From the NCBI GenBank assembly GCA_036852015.1, contig JAANDG010000019.1:519511-583510 (forward strand): a DNA stretch of 64,000 bases. Direction: 5' to 3'. This document shows positions 23,778 through 36,900 of the stretch, piece after piece. The translations under genes were made by a program, and so were the position numbers. Within the stretch, counting starts at the first letter, position 1. Each line of letters begins with the position of its first letter. The DNA is from Pelodera strongyloides (Eukaryota > Nematoda > Chromadorea > Rhabditida > Rhabditidae). The notes under the pieces were generated by a model. The model ran no database searches, had not been told where the DNA came from, and saw only the letters and a list, made by a program, of their open reading frames with translations.

Positions 23778-23989
23778 TTATCACAAGGCTAATCCTCTGC
23801 CCTACATACATCACCTTCAATAGCAAATTTGCATGGTAGCATTAGTCAGGTGGTGATCCAAACTGATTATTATACGTTTCCACAATCAGAGACGTGTGAA
23901 TGTGTGGAGGCGAAAGAGACGAGAGTTAAATTTTTAAATTGTAGCAATCCTTTTTTTAAATAGGGAAACAATCGGCCGAAGGCCGATTC

Positions 23990-24032
23990 CTCCAGTCGGA
24001 GAAGAGCCCGTAGGGCTCTTCGAACGGCTGGT
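23990..24032. repeat. Short hairpin with CCAGTCGGA arms (copy 2)
   Basis: CCAGTCGGAGAAGAGCCC pairs with GGGCTCTTCGAACGGCTGG around a 3-base loop. It is related to the hairpin at 17402-17452, with the loop side inverted. A second small palindrome (AATCGGCCGAAGGCCGATT) lies directly to its left. Confidence 0.5.
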
Positions 24033-24250
24033 GTTCAATAAGGAACTAATTTTATATTTTAATAATATCCTAGGCCCAAAATTGTCGAAATGTGTGACTT
24101 TGTATGTATTTATTGGTTTCGTTAGTTTCTTTTTGTTTCGTTTGCATTTCTAATTTGTACTCCAATTCACTTATACGTGTTAGTTTACAGATGGCGTACA
24201 CAATTGCCGACTAGTCACCTTTTAGATGTTTGTTTTTGCTGTTTTCATTT

Positions 24251-24405
24251 TAAAGCGATATAACAACAGGTTTTTGAAACGTATCTTGGACAGGTGCATT
24301 TGCATATGTTGTGTGCAAATGAGTATAATCATAATAAAAAAATCCCGCATTCGTTTGGAAATAAATAGAGCGTCCACGTGCGTTTCGAAATCCGGATGTT
24401 ATAAG
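24251..24405. mobile_element. Hairpin MITE, TTTTTGAAACG family
   Basis: The left end reads AAAGCGATATAACAACAGG then TTTTTGAAACG; the right arm reads CGTTTCGAAATCCGG then ATGTTATAAG. The centre contains TTTGCATATG and ATGCAAATGAG, the shared core. It is noncoding. Confidence 0.7.
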
Positions 24406-24737
24406 CCAGGCCCAAAAAAATAATTTACATCTTATTGTTAGTTTAGTATCTATGTTTTCTATCTGTGATGACTGTGATTTCAAATTCCCAAATGTTCATC
24501 GACGAGGTCTATCATTACACAATCATATCTAGTTTTATATCATTTTTGCATGTTTTGGTATTTCATTTGCAGATATTTGCCCACTACTGTAGTATTAGGT
24601 TCGACTTTGCTGGTTTGTGTATCAGTGTACTGTTTTTCTTGGTGTTATGCATTGTCATAATTTGCCAAAAGTTTGGAAACCTCATTTGTATTTTAATATT
24701 TGAAAGTTGTCTAAACTTGAAGGTTGTTCTACTCTGC

Positions 24738-26903
24738 GTTCGTTTTTGGCGGGCCGCCCAGCGAAAATAATGGCGGACCGCCTGTCCACCTGCATGGCGG
24801 ATGTGTCAATTGCATAATTTTCGCTAGGCGCTTCGCTGTTTTGCTACAAATAGTGTAGCATCCCCTCTCGCCGGAGAGACGCAGACAAGAGAGAATATTA
24901 AACCACGCTATAAACTACGAATTAATAATAAACACACCACACAAATAAACCGTATTCATAGACAACAAATGATGCGCGAATTCTTTTATAGGTTAAAACA
25001 ATAAGCAAACAACAATAAAAACACAACGTTCAGTGCAGAAGTCCAAGTCTTCAACACTTCGCTAAATGCCTCTACCAGAGGCCGTATTCACCAACACGCG
25101 GGGAACCCTCCCTGGCCTCCCCAGGAGGCTAAAGAGTGAGTAGAGAGTGCGAGAGCAGGAGATTCAGAGCGCACTTGAGCCTAGGGAGGGCTCCCTGTGT
25201 GTTGGTGAATACGGCCTCCGGTTTTGCAATCAAAACAAATAGTAAAAAATTTGAGCGTAAGGCCAAAAATTAGAACAGCAACCAAAAGAAAAATACACCA
25301 TAACACCATCAACAAACAAGTGAAACACGCATAAGTATCTAATTCTAATCCGCAATCCACATTAAATATCTATAAACTGAGAGTTGCATAAGATCGCACT
25401 AAATGATTGCTAGTGAATTAACAAAGCTTATTCCTTATGGTCGGGATACCACGTAAAAGGAGCTTGAACACTAATAAACATGTCAAATTTCGAGACCAGA
25501 GAGTTCACCAGGTAATATAGTTTAAATTATTCTTAAAGAACACAATAAGGTGATATTTAACACACGGCGGCGACTAAATGCCAAAAATTTCAGATACAAG
25601 ATACAACAAATAATTAAGCATTAGGATGTGCAAGATGCTCGGCAATCTGGCACACAATAGAAGAATGTGTGTGGCCTTATGCGATCCTGCCTGCTGATAA
25701 GTCCAACTGTCCAACGCTTCTCCGCCCATCCAATTCCGAATTCTAAAAAAACTTGAAAAGTGTAACTAAATTGGAAACAGATTAACAATTCTATCCTGCG
25801 TCTTAATGGAGCGCAAACATTGTGTGCAGCGTCCAGGTAAAAGAATGCGATAGAGTTATGAGCGCGCAAGAAAAAACAACGAGTAAGCTACCTTGAAAAA
25901 AGACATAAACAAACCTTGTGCCTATGGATCTCTTCTAACTCTATCATCCGCTTGGTTCGTGGTTCGCTTATTTAACGTGGTTTCATGTGTTCTTGGGCTT
26001 CATACGTTTCCAACTAAAAACGTATGCATATAAAACACTTTAAATGGACATGCATGAGGGTTTGGTACTTTTTACCAACCGGAGGGATGGTGAGGACCGG
26101 AGGGACCGCATGGCACCCACATACATCCTTAACCATCTATATACGTAAACGTAAACTGCACAGACTGAGCCGAAACCTCGAGCTTTCTAAGAAAGTAAGA
26201 CAGTGTGGATGTGGAATCCTTTCCGTACAAACGGTATTAACCGACACATGAAGCGAGAAGAGTTTATCTATTCCTAAATTCCTATTTTCATATTTTACTT
26301 ACGTATCTTCCTTCTTCATCCGTTTGCTAACATGGTTTCGTTATCGTATTTTATTCCTTTCGCAGTCCTCTTTCTTCATATTCATATTCATTACCTGAAT
26401 GGACGGGCCAACTAGGCTAGGTGCCGAGCCTGAAACAAAACCACCGTTTGTTCACCATAAATGTAGCAAACAACATGGAATACTACAGATATCAAAGAGG
26501 AGAAATAGCTAAAGAAAGTGCAATGTATAAGTCATTTCATTGAACTCCAAAGTAACCGAACCAAAAGTTTACTTTGTTTCTGAAATTCAGGCCAGGTAGA
26601 AACACTGACATGTCCTTCACACAGTTTACAAATAACAGCAACAAATTCTTAACAGCAAAGCAAAACATAGAAACAACTCAATATCAATCAAACTGAAGAA
26701 AAAAATGAGTTTTTGAAAATCAATCGCACCATGTCGTTCTGTGATGCACGATACTACAGTATATCCACACAATTTTCAACCTTTTTTAACCCGCGAAGCG
26801 CCTACAGTAGTTTGCCTTCGCCAGCGAATTAGGCAGTGGAAATGTTTTCGCTGGCGCGTTCGCGGGTGCAAATATTTTAGCTGGCGATCCGCCTAAGACG
26901 AAC
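24738..26903. mobile_element. 2.2-kb terminal-inverted-repeat element
   Basis: The left end reads GTTCGTTTTTGGCGGGCCGC and continues CCAGCGAAAATAATGGC. The right end on the opposite strand reads GTTCGTCTTAGGCGGATCGC and continues CAGCTAAAATATTTGC. The similarity extends inward through several CGCTGGCG and GGCGCTTCGC palindromes. I found no transposase-like frame, so it appears to be a nonautonomous DNA transposon. A separate 141-bp hairpin (25078-25218) is nested inside. Confidence 0.6.
25078..25218. mobile_element. Hairpin MITE with GAGGCCGTATTCACC ends (copy 1)
   Basis: A 141-bp element with terminal arms GAGGCCGTATTCACCAACAC and its complement, plus an inner inverted repeat around CCCTCCCTGG/CCAGG. 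It is nested in the 24738-26903 element. A second copy is at 58970-59101. It is noncoding; I could not assign a superfamily. Confidence 0.75.
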
Positions 26904-27598
26904 AGAGCTAGGTATACTTGAAGGATCGATTCCTCTTTTTATTTTAATTTGATATGCTTGAATGATTTACACTTTGTAAGCTACTTAAATGAACGGTACT
27001 TGTTTGATAGATTGTGAATAACTAGTTTGTATATTCGTGATATTATTATCAATAATAAACATTTATTATTATTTTATGTGATGTCTTATTGATGATTCCA
27101 TTTCTTTACATCATTCAGTTTATTCAGCGTTGTCCAAAGTAAACAGCAACAACAACCGCCAAATAAAAGGTAAATGAGCATGAGAAACACCAACTTTAAC
27201 GGAGCACCGCGAGGGTTTGGTGAGTGCGCGATAAATATGAAACCGGTGCGCACTGTTTTCATGCCAAAACCTACTTCTTCGCCCATATTTCGCAAGGTTC
27301 TCGCGGTGCGACACTTCCACGCCACGGTTTCGCCGCACACCACCTTATTTTCATGACTTTACGGTGTACAGTCGTGTGTAACTGCTTGGTGGTACAGATG
27401 AAAATGTTTACTTGATGTGAGAAGGTCGTTTTTGACATCACAACTCCGAATTCGTCGTTTAGTAGAGGGGACCACCCAACCAGCTGTTGCGGCTGCGTTG
27501 CGCCCTTTCTTCGTAAGCCCAGTGATCATGTTGTTTGCTCTTTTGATATGTTAGTGCTAATGATCTGATCACCTCTCTGTTATCATTCGCGAACATCT

Positions 27599-27673
27599 GC
27601 CACCCTTTAGGGTATTTTGACCAGCCACCCTTTAGGGTATTTTGACCTGCCACCCTTTAGGGTATTTTGTCCA
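27599..27673. repeat. 25-bp tandem repeat, 3 copies
   Basis: GCCACCCTTTAGGGTATTTT plus about five bases is repeated three times with minor changes at the end of each unit. It lies in intergenic DNA with no known function. Confidence 0.85.
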
Positions 27674-29121
27674 CTAACATAAGAGAGCGGAAACGCTAAG
27701 TCTCAGTCAGCCAATCAGTCTTCAGTCGTCACGTCTATCTTATAATGTAGTATTATTGTATCTGTACCCTGTACCGGGTAACTACTGTATTCCCTATTAT
27801 GAATCGTTGATTGTACGGTATGGCTTTTGTTGTTTTTGTACCGTAATCTAACCTTTTTATGATTTATAAGTCTTAAGAATTCTTTTCTTATTCTTGTACA
27901 CTTTCTAGTCATTCTTATACTTTATTCTAATAAATACTTATAATAACAACTCGCAACGTTCTATCAAAGTGGACTTTGTCCCTAATTAATGCTTTGTTCG
28001 ATTGTGTTTGTTGTTTTTGTATTTTATTGCGTTTATTGTAGAATGTCCCACTAGCAATAACTTAGAACCAGGGTAGACCGAACAGGGACGACTCACATTT
28101 GTTACATTTAATTTACATATTTAAGATTGTGTAACTAACTTTACTACTGTGAGTTTCATATAACTAAATGTTATTTAGCGTCGCAAGGCTGAAGGGGGCC
28201 TTGGCACTAGCCATCACCCAGCCTCAACACTTATCCATTTATCTCACATCTTTGTTAACTCTGGGTTTAACATTCCTCTTTCATCCAACTGTTTTATATC
28301 TGATTCTAGCCAGGAATTCGGCTCCAGTTCTCTGGCGAAACTGCTTCTGGATGTGATTTGTATGTAATCCGACAAGGCCGGCCAAGGACCTGTGCCGTAG
28401 GGTAAGTTCTTCTTTGAGTTTGGGCCAACAACGTAATATGCGCATATAAGGGACCATGTTAGGGGATTTGGTATTAGTCATCTCGCTAAATCCCGGGGTC
28501 GTTGGGGAGTATTATTATCCATAATACGTGTGTGGTGTCCATGGAAACAGAGAACGTTAGTGCTCCAAAGAGCCCATAATAATAATACTTTGGGTTTGCA
28601 GCGACAGCGATATCTGTTAGGTTTTTATATAGACAGATGTAAATTTTTTGTTGAAGTTGTGCTGTGTGATATGAAATGTTGGACAATCATTCTTTACCTT
28701 GCATGTTCCGCAATTCTTTTTTCTTTCTTTTTTTTACCGTAATAACCATGTATTATTAAATTAGCATCATGTATACGCCATTTTCGAAAGAATTGTTTGT
28801 ATAGATAACAGTACATGTAAGTATTCTTCCATCGATTCTCAAAAGTCAAGTTGTCACCTGAGTTTTCGACATACAACACTCTGAAATCTACAGTACATGC
28901 TCTGACGTAGAAACGGAGAAACCAATTGGTGACGGTTTTCCGTACCGCTTTCATCCTCAGTGAAAGGTAATTGTTATTGTTGATAACATTAATGTCGACG
29001 TTGACTATTTATGTATATCAATTCTACGCAAATGTCTTCTGTTTTCTCGAACATACTCGTACATCGATCGTTCTTCACGAACGATTTTAAGGCAGCCACA
29101 TTTGCACGGTAATTGTGCGAA

Positions 29122-29186
29122 GCAGAGGGTGGCGTGGCAAGCGCCATGCTCACGCCATCGGTCGTTGGTTCGACTCCCTCCACCGC
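29122..29186 (+). pseudogene. Degenerate tRNA-like sequence
   Basis: A B-box-like GGTTCGACTCC (29167-29177) lies about 35 bp after an A-box-like GGTGGCGTGGCAAGCGCC. The segment begins GCAGAGG and ends CCACCGC, which would pair imperfectly as an acceptor stem. The anticodon arm is not recognisable, so this is at best a tRNA-derived repeat. Confidence 0.25.
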
Positions 29187-29265
29187 ACCAAAGGTGCAAA
29201 AGTAGGTAGCTGGGTAAATCTGGCGAGAATAGATCCGCTTCCCGAGAAAATTGGCCTCCGAGAAG

Positions 29266-29688
29266 TTTAAAGGATTGCAGTCACTTCAAATTCGTATTTT
29301 TACTTCAATTATCCATAGACATAAAAAGGTACATAGAAAAATACATTTGCTGTGTCAATTTACTGAAAATTTAACCCAGGGAAAGAAATCCCCTCGGTTG
29401 TGTTTTGATAAGGTACAGTATGACAACGACAACTGAGACAGTAGAGCAGACACTTTCCCTCTTCCCCGGTTTTTCTTTGTTTTGTCATCATTGGCAACCG
29501 GCCAAGTCCCACTGCGATTTAGAAAACACCCCATTTTGTCTAAAATCAAAACTCAACCGAAGGGATTTCTTTCCCTGTGATAAATGCTCCGTAAATCGGT
29601 ATTGGAAAGGTATTTTTCTAGGTATCTTTTTATATTTATTGAAAATTGAAGTAAAAAGGCGAAATTGAAGTGACTGCGATCCTTTAAA
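29266..29688. mobile_element. Inverted-repeat element with about 140-bp arms
   Basis: The left arm starts TTTAAAGGATTGCAGTCACT and the right arm, on the other strand, TTTAAAGGATCGCAGTCACT. Similarity continues inward with gaps through ACTTCAATT and a GGGAAAGAAATCCC segment. The central 100 bp is unique. It has no open frame of note and is a probable MITE of unassigned superfamily. Confidence 0.7.
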
Positions 29689-31301
29689 GGCCAGTATGTC
29701 CTTCTTCAGAAGTCTACTAGATCCCGGTGCACGTTTCTGAGGATTCGGTTGATATAACTCCCGGTACTCTTTATCCTTTATCCCTTTTTATTGTGCCCCG
29801 TTTCAGCGCCGCGGTATCCTCACAACTTGCTGCGTCGCTCTCGCTCATTGTTCGCTCGCAACGACATTCCCGCACTGAGTTTGCATCTTGACCAATTCGC
29901 CTCGCCAATTTTTCTCTATATTTTCCCGGGATGGCCGTTCTCTGTATTCTAACTTATTTTTTTTTGTCGTGCAAAACTAATTTTGTCTGTGTACAAATTT
30001 GTTTCAAAATAGTGTTGCGCAACGGAGTCTTTTTTTGACTGACGGCAAATCATATTTAAAGCTTTTCTTCTAAAGGAATTCAATCCGAAAATTGAACAAA
30101 GATGAGAAAAAAAGGAACGAATATTAGTGGAGCTGCAAGTCTAACCCATTTATCGCATATTATAAGAAGATCAAAACCAAAACATTTCCGCGCCGATTTT
30201 AGGAGAAATTCAAAAAGTGCAACATTTGGTCCATATACTGTCAAACGCATATCATATGCTAGCGAAAGAACTGTGAGGACCCGATAGCCACTGTTACTAT
30301 TTGGCCCCTACAACGTCAAACTTCGCGTTATCGCCGCGCACTTTCTTGCGCCACGCGAGCGCCGCGCCATCGCGGGGTTTCCTCACTGTAGTAAGCACCC
30401 TCGCGTTGTGAAGCGCGATGTCTTAGGTTTACGTTGGTCGACATTGTGTCTCTGTATTGACTTTTAACTTTTAACCAATAAACCCTATTATTAGAGGGGG
30501 CCTATTTCAGGTTAAACCATTGTTGTTTTTCTGATTTACGCCGTCACCAGCCACTTTAGAGGGTGTATCACAATTGCGCAACGGTGTCCCTACCTGTGTG
30601 TGAGTACTCTACATATTCCCTATTGACCGCCCCACTCAAAAACATTATTGTTGTCTAGCTCGGGCGCGCGCAGTTTTTTTTTGTTTGCGCGTTTGAATGT
30701 GAGTTAGTAATACCTTGTTTGTGCGATCGCTTAGTAATAGAACAGCAACAGAGCATTGTTCGCTTTATTGTTGAACGATTAGTGGACACTCTTTTCAACA
30801 ACCATTACTAAACTGACCAATAAATAATCGTCACGATGTTCCGAGTCTGCATCATAATAAGTAGTTTTTGTGTTATTGATTGCAAACCTCTGCGTCTCTC
30901 CTTTTTTACAAGCAATCCGTGTGCGGCGACATCTTAGCACACTTTTGGCCTATTTCACACTCTCCAAGCCTATCAAGAGGTGTAGTGAACAGCTCGACAA
31001 AGTAGCATTTATTAATCTACCTGAACATGGTCATAGCTAACTATTAGCGCGACCGAATTGAAATGCAATGGTTTTACAAGACAATATAGCCGTGCCCAAT
31101 CGTGTATCTGTGTTTTGCCGTCCCTTGTTCCCTTTTTGTTTTCTTTTGCCCTATCATGTTTATATGCCTTTTAACTTGATCGAATCGTTTTCATGAGTGT
31201 TGGTTTGGTTTGTTGGGATGGATTTATTTTCCTCCCTTCCATACAATAAATGACCCTTCGCGTGCTTTGCCTCAATTTGGCGGCCATTCAGTTAAATGGA
31301 G

Positions 31302-31405
31302 GGAAAATGAGAGAGCAGAGAGGAGAGAGAGAGAGAATGAGAGAGAGGAGAGAGAGAGAGGGGAAGAGAGAGAGAGGGAGAATGAGAGGGAGGGAGAAAG
31401 AGAGT
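31302..31405. repeat. GA-rich tract
   Basis: An imperfect purine-rich run of GAGA, GGGAGA and AATGAGA units. The long open frames that cross it on the plus strand are artefacts of the repeat. Confidence 0.85.
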
Positions 31406-32163
31406 AGGGAGCTAGAGGCACGGAGTGAGGAGTAAGAAGCAAGGGATTACTGGATATATACTAAAAACGGTAGAATCGTCCGAACATACGTTGCGAGGCC
31501 GTATGTGTTCTTGAATTGTAAGCGCAATATCACTCCTTATAGTTGTGATATTTTGTAGAAGTAGGTAGTAATATTGCTCACTTTGGCACTTCTGCCCACT
31601 TATAACTAATTGTAAGCTTGCCGTCCAAGTCTACAGGACTATGGTACTATGAGAGGAGTGAGGAAGGCCTGGGAGGGACTTTCTTGCAATCATTATGTAC
31701 TGTACTTAGGATGTAAGTAACCTAACTCTCTTCAATTCTCTTCCACATCTTACGTTAGTGATCAGCTTCTTAGATATGCTAACCATAAGATCATATTGTG
31801 ACCATGTCGTGCGCTCCTCCCCTTAGCATACACCGTACAACCAAATACAAAAGTGTATGTCGAGCACTCCTCGGAGCCTTTTTTGACCTTTACTTGCGGT
31901 GTTGACAACTGTGCTTCGGGGGTAAGTACGTAAGTAGTGAGGTCTTCCGGGTATGCGGTCACACATGTTGACATATGACAACGACGCGTCCATTCAGAGT
32001 TATCTCCTACTTTTAGCTAGTGATAATTTGATGTTACTGTATTATTGGAAATGCTACCAGACAATAAGTGAAGTTCTTCGACTTGACTGATTCTCAGTAA
32101 ACCCAATTTTGAATATCAAAGTTTCACTCTTACTTCAGTTGGAATCTCCTGAAGCATACTTAT

Positions 32164-32324
32164 GGCAAATACCGGCCGGTTTTTGAAACACATCGAGTAC
32201 ACCAGCAGTCTTATGCAGCTTATGCAAATGACCATAAATTAGAATAGAAAATCGAGCTAAATTCGAGAAACATAAATACGTAAGAATTCAGCTGTCTACG
32301 ATGCATTTCAAAAACCGGCCGGAA
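32164..32324. mobile_element. Hairpin MITE, TTTTTGAAACG family
   Basis: Arms ACCGGCCGG then TTTTTGAAACACATC and GATGCATTTCAAAAACCGGCCGG, with the shared ATGCAAATG centre. It is most like the copies at 4643 and 19304 (the CCGGCCGG subfamily). Confidence 0.7.
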
Positions 32325-33635
32325 ACCAATCAAGCATTTCAGTCGATATACTTCACCATCTTCCTTGATTCCTAATAAATAATTTGTTTGCGTGTTATGC
32401 AACTATTTTGGCATGTGTGCGTTGCCATGGTTCTAGTGCAAATCCCACCCACTAGGAGTGCCAAGGATACAACCGAAACTCAGAATTGTGCTGCGCGGCT
32501 ATAATATGGCGCTCATTTCGTGCACTGGGTGTTCCGCCGAGATATTTCTGAGAGGTACGCCTATCTTGTGCCTTAGCGAGTAGTTTGGATCTTGGGTCTT
32601 GGGGCATATCATATTTCAAAGTTCTGAGTGCGCATTTCCCATTTTTTTATATGAATTTCACTCATTAAAAATCAATACTGTTGCACCAGATTACCAGATT
32701 GTTTATCTGTTTGCTTTTTATGTCGGTATTTCTTATCAAAAGGCCAATCAAGTGGTTTTGTTTGTTTAATACCTTTAGTCATTTTACTTTCGCCCATTCG
32801 ACTTCGTCCCTGGTTTAAATTTTAAACTGTAACTGTAAAGATGAATCACATTTCTACAAAAAATACCAGATATTTATGGAAGTAGAATACCTAGCTGACG
32901 ACAAGGATATCAATCTGAAAACCCCTTTCGTCGTGCAGTTTTCTCCTACAATTTCCGTACCATTCTTTGTTGTTACCTCTTGGCGTCGTATGCAAATTTC
33001 TTCACGGGTTGGGTATCGTATATTTGCTGATTGTAAACCTTGTATTTGTATAGTCTATGCATGACTGAGCGTGACTCCTCCGAGGGGAACGACTCACAAC
33101 GGCTACAACGTAACCTATCTTGATATTTTGATTTTCTAAGTCAAACTGAGCATGTCACGGGTCAGCCCCATAAAATAAACATCCCGTATGACTAAAGAAA
33201 AACTACATAATATTTATGCCTAAATGCGCAACTACAAACTAACATCTTGATATTCTTATGTTTCTATTTGAAATTCTTCAGCATGCTTGACCTTTGACGG
33301 CTCAGACCCATAAAATATAACTTCTTCGTTTCATATCTACAACGCTTAGCCTTACTTCCAAACACAGCTTCAACTTTACATCATTACCTTAATTTACGAG
33401 CAAAATTCTTTAGCACACGTTATATTATACAACCGGTCAGGTAACTGGAATATGCTTATATTTGTATTCATAACTAGTACTTGTCCTTGTCCAAGGAAGT
33501 GGAACAATAACCCGACTTGCACTTTAACTTTCGGCTATTTTCAGCGAATAGTGGCGTTGTTTACGACAAGGAATACATCGATTTTAGCTTTGGCTCGGCA
33601 TCATTTGGAATTTCTATTTTTATATATTTCCTTCC

Positions 33636-33760
33636 GAGCTCTCTCTCTCCCTCTCTCTCTCTCCCTCTCTCTCTCCCTCGCTCTCTCCCTCTCTCTCTCA
33701 CTCTCACTCTCTCTCTCTCTCTCTCTCCCTCTCTCCCCCTCTCTCTCCCCCCTCTCTCTA
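33636..33760. repeat. CT-rich microsatellite
   Basis: (CTCTCC)n and (CT)n units with a few interruptions. A second pure CT tract is at about 33868-33925 and smaller ones near 34402 and 38145-38180. Ser/Leu-rich open frames crossing it are artefacts. Confidence 0.9.
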
Positions 33761-33868
33761 CGTCGTGTGTGCCGTTGATGAACGTCCTAGCTTACAAGCT
33801 ACAATGAAATTTTGAGCCCTTCGAGGTTTACCCTCTCTGTTACAAGTTCTATGCTCGTTTCCGGGATA

Positions 33869-33905
<37 letters not shown>

Positions 33906-36900
33906 ATGTTCTCTCTCTCTCTCTTACCCTTGTAGAAGAATCCAGAAATCAGAAACCTTAAAAAACTTCCAAAAAGTTGGAAATGTTAAATTCTCAGTTA
34001 GTTGTCAGAAACTTTCACACATAAACTATGTGTCAAATACACGCAGCAAAATTATTCCGTACCCGGAACTTTACTATAGCAAACCTTATGTTTTTGATTA
34101 GCACGTAAAAGTTGATGTAGAAGTAGACGGTACCTTATAGGAATTACATGTGGTAATTAATGAGGCGCACACATAACTCTCTCCTAATTGTCTTAATTAT
34201 TCTTAGGAGCGCTTCAGCTTCAGGATGCACCAAAGGTGGACCATTTAGCAAAAAGATGGCTTTTTGAAATATATTTCATCAAAAGAGACATTAAGTTCGT
34301 GTGTTATTGCGGAGAATTTCAAAGTTTCTTACTTTGTCTGTCTTTGTGTTGCACAGCGGGAGCTTATAAGTTTTACCTGACCAAAAATCTTTAAAACTTG
34401 CTTTCTCTCCCTCTCTCTCCTCGAAACTTCACGTTTTCCGGCCACTCTGCCATGCGCCAGAATAGCCAGCGTGTGGCTCTGTTTTCGCACACATTTTGCT
34501 TGCGGAAATTGAGCCGCTCAAAAAATTTCATTTGCTCACTTTTTGAGTTTTTTTTTTGCGAAGAAAACATTTCTTTAGGTTGTTTGGAGAGGTTTTTTAC
34601 ACAATTTTTGTTGTAAATCTCCCTTTCTCTGATTTCAATTTTGTGAAAAGTGAAGGTCGTATTGAGGGTTTTCTTATGAGTTGAGTTACGGCCTTGAGGT
34701 AAGAGGGAGAAGGGTTACTCACACACAATTTTCTTTTATTTAAGTCAGTGTAAGTCTATGTAAGTCTCTCATTGGCAGGTACACGGTGATGCTCTTTTCA
34801 GACAACGTTTCTTTTTGAAAAAAAACATTACAAATAAAATTTATTATTATACAATGCTTATTGCATAGGCATAGCACCACAGATGGCTAGAAGTTTTCGA
34901 TCAATACCATCTATGTAAAGCACATAACATACTTTTTACTTTTTACTTTTTTTCACAAGACATACTTTTTTTGTACATCAAGGAAGGGAGTTTTGAAAGG
35001 AGTTCAGTAAAAGTTCTCTTTTTCGCTTTGATCAAAAATATGGGCTTATCGCTTATCTTTGTTGCTCTAAGAAGCTGAGTTTCGTCTTCGTTTCTTTTAA
35101 AACTCGAAAAAGAGATCTATTTCCAGCACATATGTCCCCTCTCTAACATGTGTGTCAGTCGTGTTCTTAGCTCGTAAAGTTTTATGTCGAATCTCAAATT
35201 TCTTGTCTTTGCTTCGTAAATTCAAACTATCCCCACTATTCCCTTCTTTTCTTATTCTTGCTTAGGTTATTTATTTGTTTTCGTCTAATTTAGAGAAATT
35301 AGCATATAATAGACAAGTTGTTTATTGTTTTGTAGTGAGTTAATATTTGAGTAATTATCTATGCAGAACTATCGGAATTTTGATCTACTGTGGTTGCCTT
35401 ATTTCTTGCAGCTTATGCTTATACAGGCACGTTTAACGTTATGATAAAGACTGAAATATGATAATCTGAAAAAAACCGCATTTCCATAGTTCGTTTTATT
35501 GTTAGTTAATTATTACATACATATATTATGTACCTAAATACTCCACTGTAGACTATACGTCAATCCACTTCCTAGTCTGCAAATATTATGTAAATACATA
35601 TACTTTGACATGACATATGCCTTTTGTGCATTTCAACACTTTTGCGCATCCTTGTGCACTTGCAAAGTACAAAAACACTTAGTCTTTTCAAAAACAAAGC
35701 CAAAAAAAACAATAATATTTATTCGTGAGTCACCCAGTTTATATGTAAGCATGTTACCATTTCCGGTGGGAAACGAACTCTTAAAAAAGCACCCATCTTC
35801 GTAAGGCCGCAGAGATGGGTGAAAGTATCTTACCCATCTTTTCGGTCTGTTCGCGTGTTCGCCAAAATATTGCCAAACGCGCGCCACATTGTCCTGCAGC
35901 TCCGCAGTGAACTATACTTCACTATATCTCAATCCACTTCCTAGTCTAATGTGTGTTTTTTGCAACAAAAAAAAAAGAATATCATGAAAATAAGGTATCA
36001 CGTTTTTATAATATTCCTTTTTTGTTAACGTTCGCGTAAACAGGATTTTTGCATTAAATTGTTCAGTCACCTGATAGTAATCCCCCAAATCTGGTGTTAT
36101 ATTTGATGTGGGATCGAACTGGTATTCTATTCTGCCATCATATAGCGAACACTCAACATTTCGCAATTTATTGTCCATCCAAAGCCCAGCTCACGATGAT
36201 TAATATATTTGTATATTAATTAACATGAAATTTTATTCTTCACGTCTGATCTCTACTGTAATGTTTACTCATCTTAATTTCATCGCAATTTATAACATTA
36301 TTCATTTATTAGATCACGTGTTGGCGGTGCTTGTGATGTTTACTGTTTACTGTTTCATGTTCATAGTCAAGGTCAGACTTCTCATAATTTCAATCATTTC
36401 TCTGTTTAATTTTGTTCCGAAAACCTAATTAAACTTGATGTTTTGAAAATATTTCAGTCTGTTTGGTCACTTGTGAGTATACTGCGTTGTGAAGCGTGGT
36501 ATCTTAGGGTCACCTTTTGAGATGTGTTAATTGCATATCCTCAATAAACCTTTATATATAAACTTCTCTCTTTTTCCTGCTCATGCCCTTGATTATTCCC
36601 CCCTTTAATCATAAGCATTTACTGATATATACTGATCCTAATGTCAACGCCAGCGCATACTGTTAGATTCCTGTTAGCCGCCCTACCGCGAGTCTGGGGC
36701 GAAATGGTTGCCAATTATGCGCCTTGCGTAGATGTCTAACTAGTCCTTAGCCGTCAGTCTCACTACATCTACCTTCCCCCAAAATCCCTAGTGAATTAAG
36801 TCCCTTAGTCTTGTAACAATTAGTGTTTACACTAGAAAAGGAGAATAAGGTTACGTGCGAATATATTTATTCCAATTGCGAAATAATGTACAGCAGTATA

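Larger units (their letters stand above)
23319..28100. other. Gene-poor DNA downstream of the Cu-ATPase
   Basis: I see no protein gene in this stretch. It contains tRNA-like, hairpin and terminal-inverted-repeat elements listed separately, a partial left arm of the TTTTTGAAACG family near 23430-23470, and a retroelement-like tail (AATAATAAACATTTATTATT, about 27050-27073) that may mark another decayed insertion. Open frames here are short and lack coding character. Confidence 0.5.
28101..31300. other. Gene-poor DNA with inverted repeats
   Basis: I see no gene. GC-rich palindromic patches occur near 29800-29880 and 30320-30430. A segment near 30403-30490 (GCGTTGTGAAGCG followed by AATAAACC) resembles one near 36481-36555, so the two may be copies of a dispersed repeat. 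The hairpin element and tRNA-like sequence are listed separately. Confidence 0.45.

Noticed and set aside
31210..31435. Arg/Glu-rich plus-strand open frames
   Set aside because: They arise from the GA-rich tract and lack any non-repeat coding context.
33452..33807. Long Ser/Leu-rich plus-strand open frames
   Set aside because: They are generated by a CT microsatellite; frames stay open on repeats without coding meaning.
35633..36178. Two adjacent minus-strand open frames of 84 and 88 codons
   Set aside because: Mildly coding-like, but the second ends in a clearly noncoding tail, no acceptor precedes either, and they do not join in phase.
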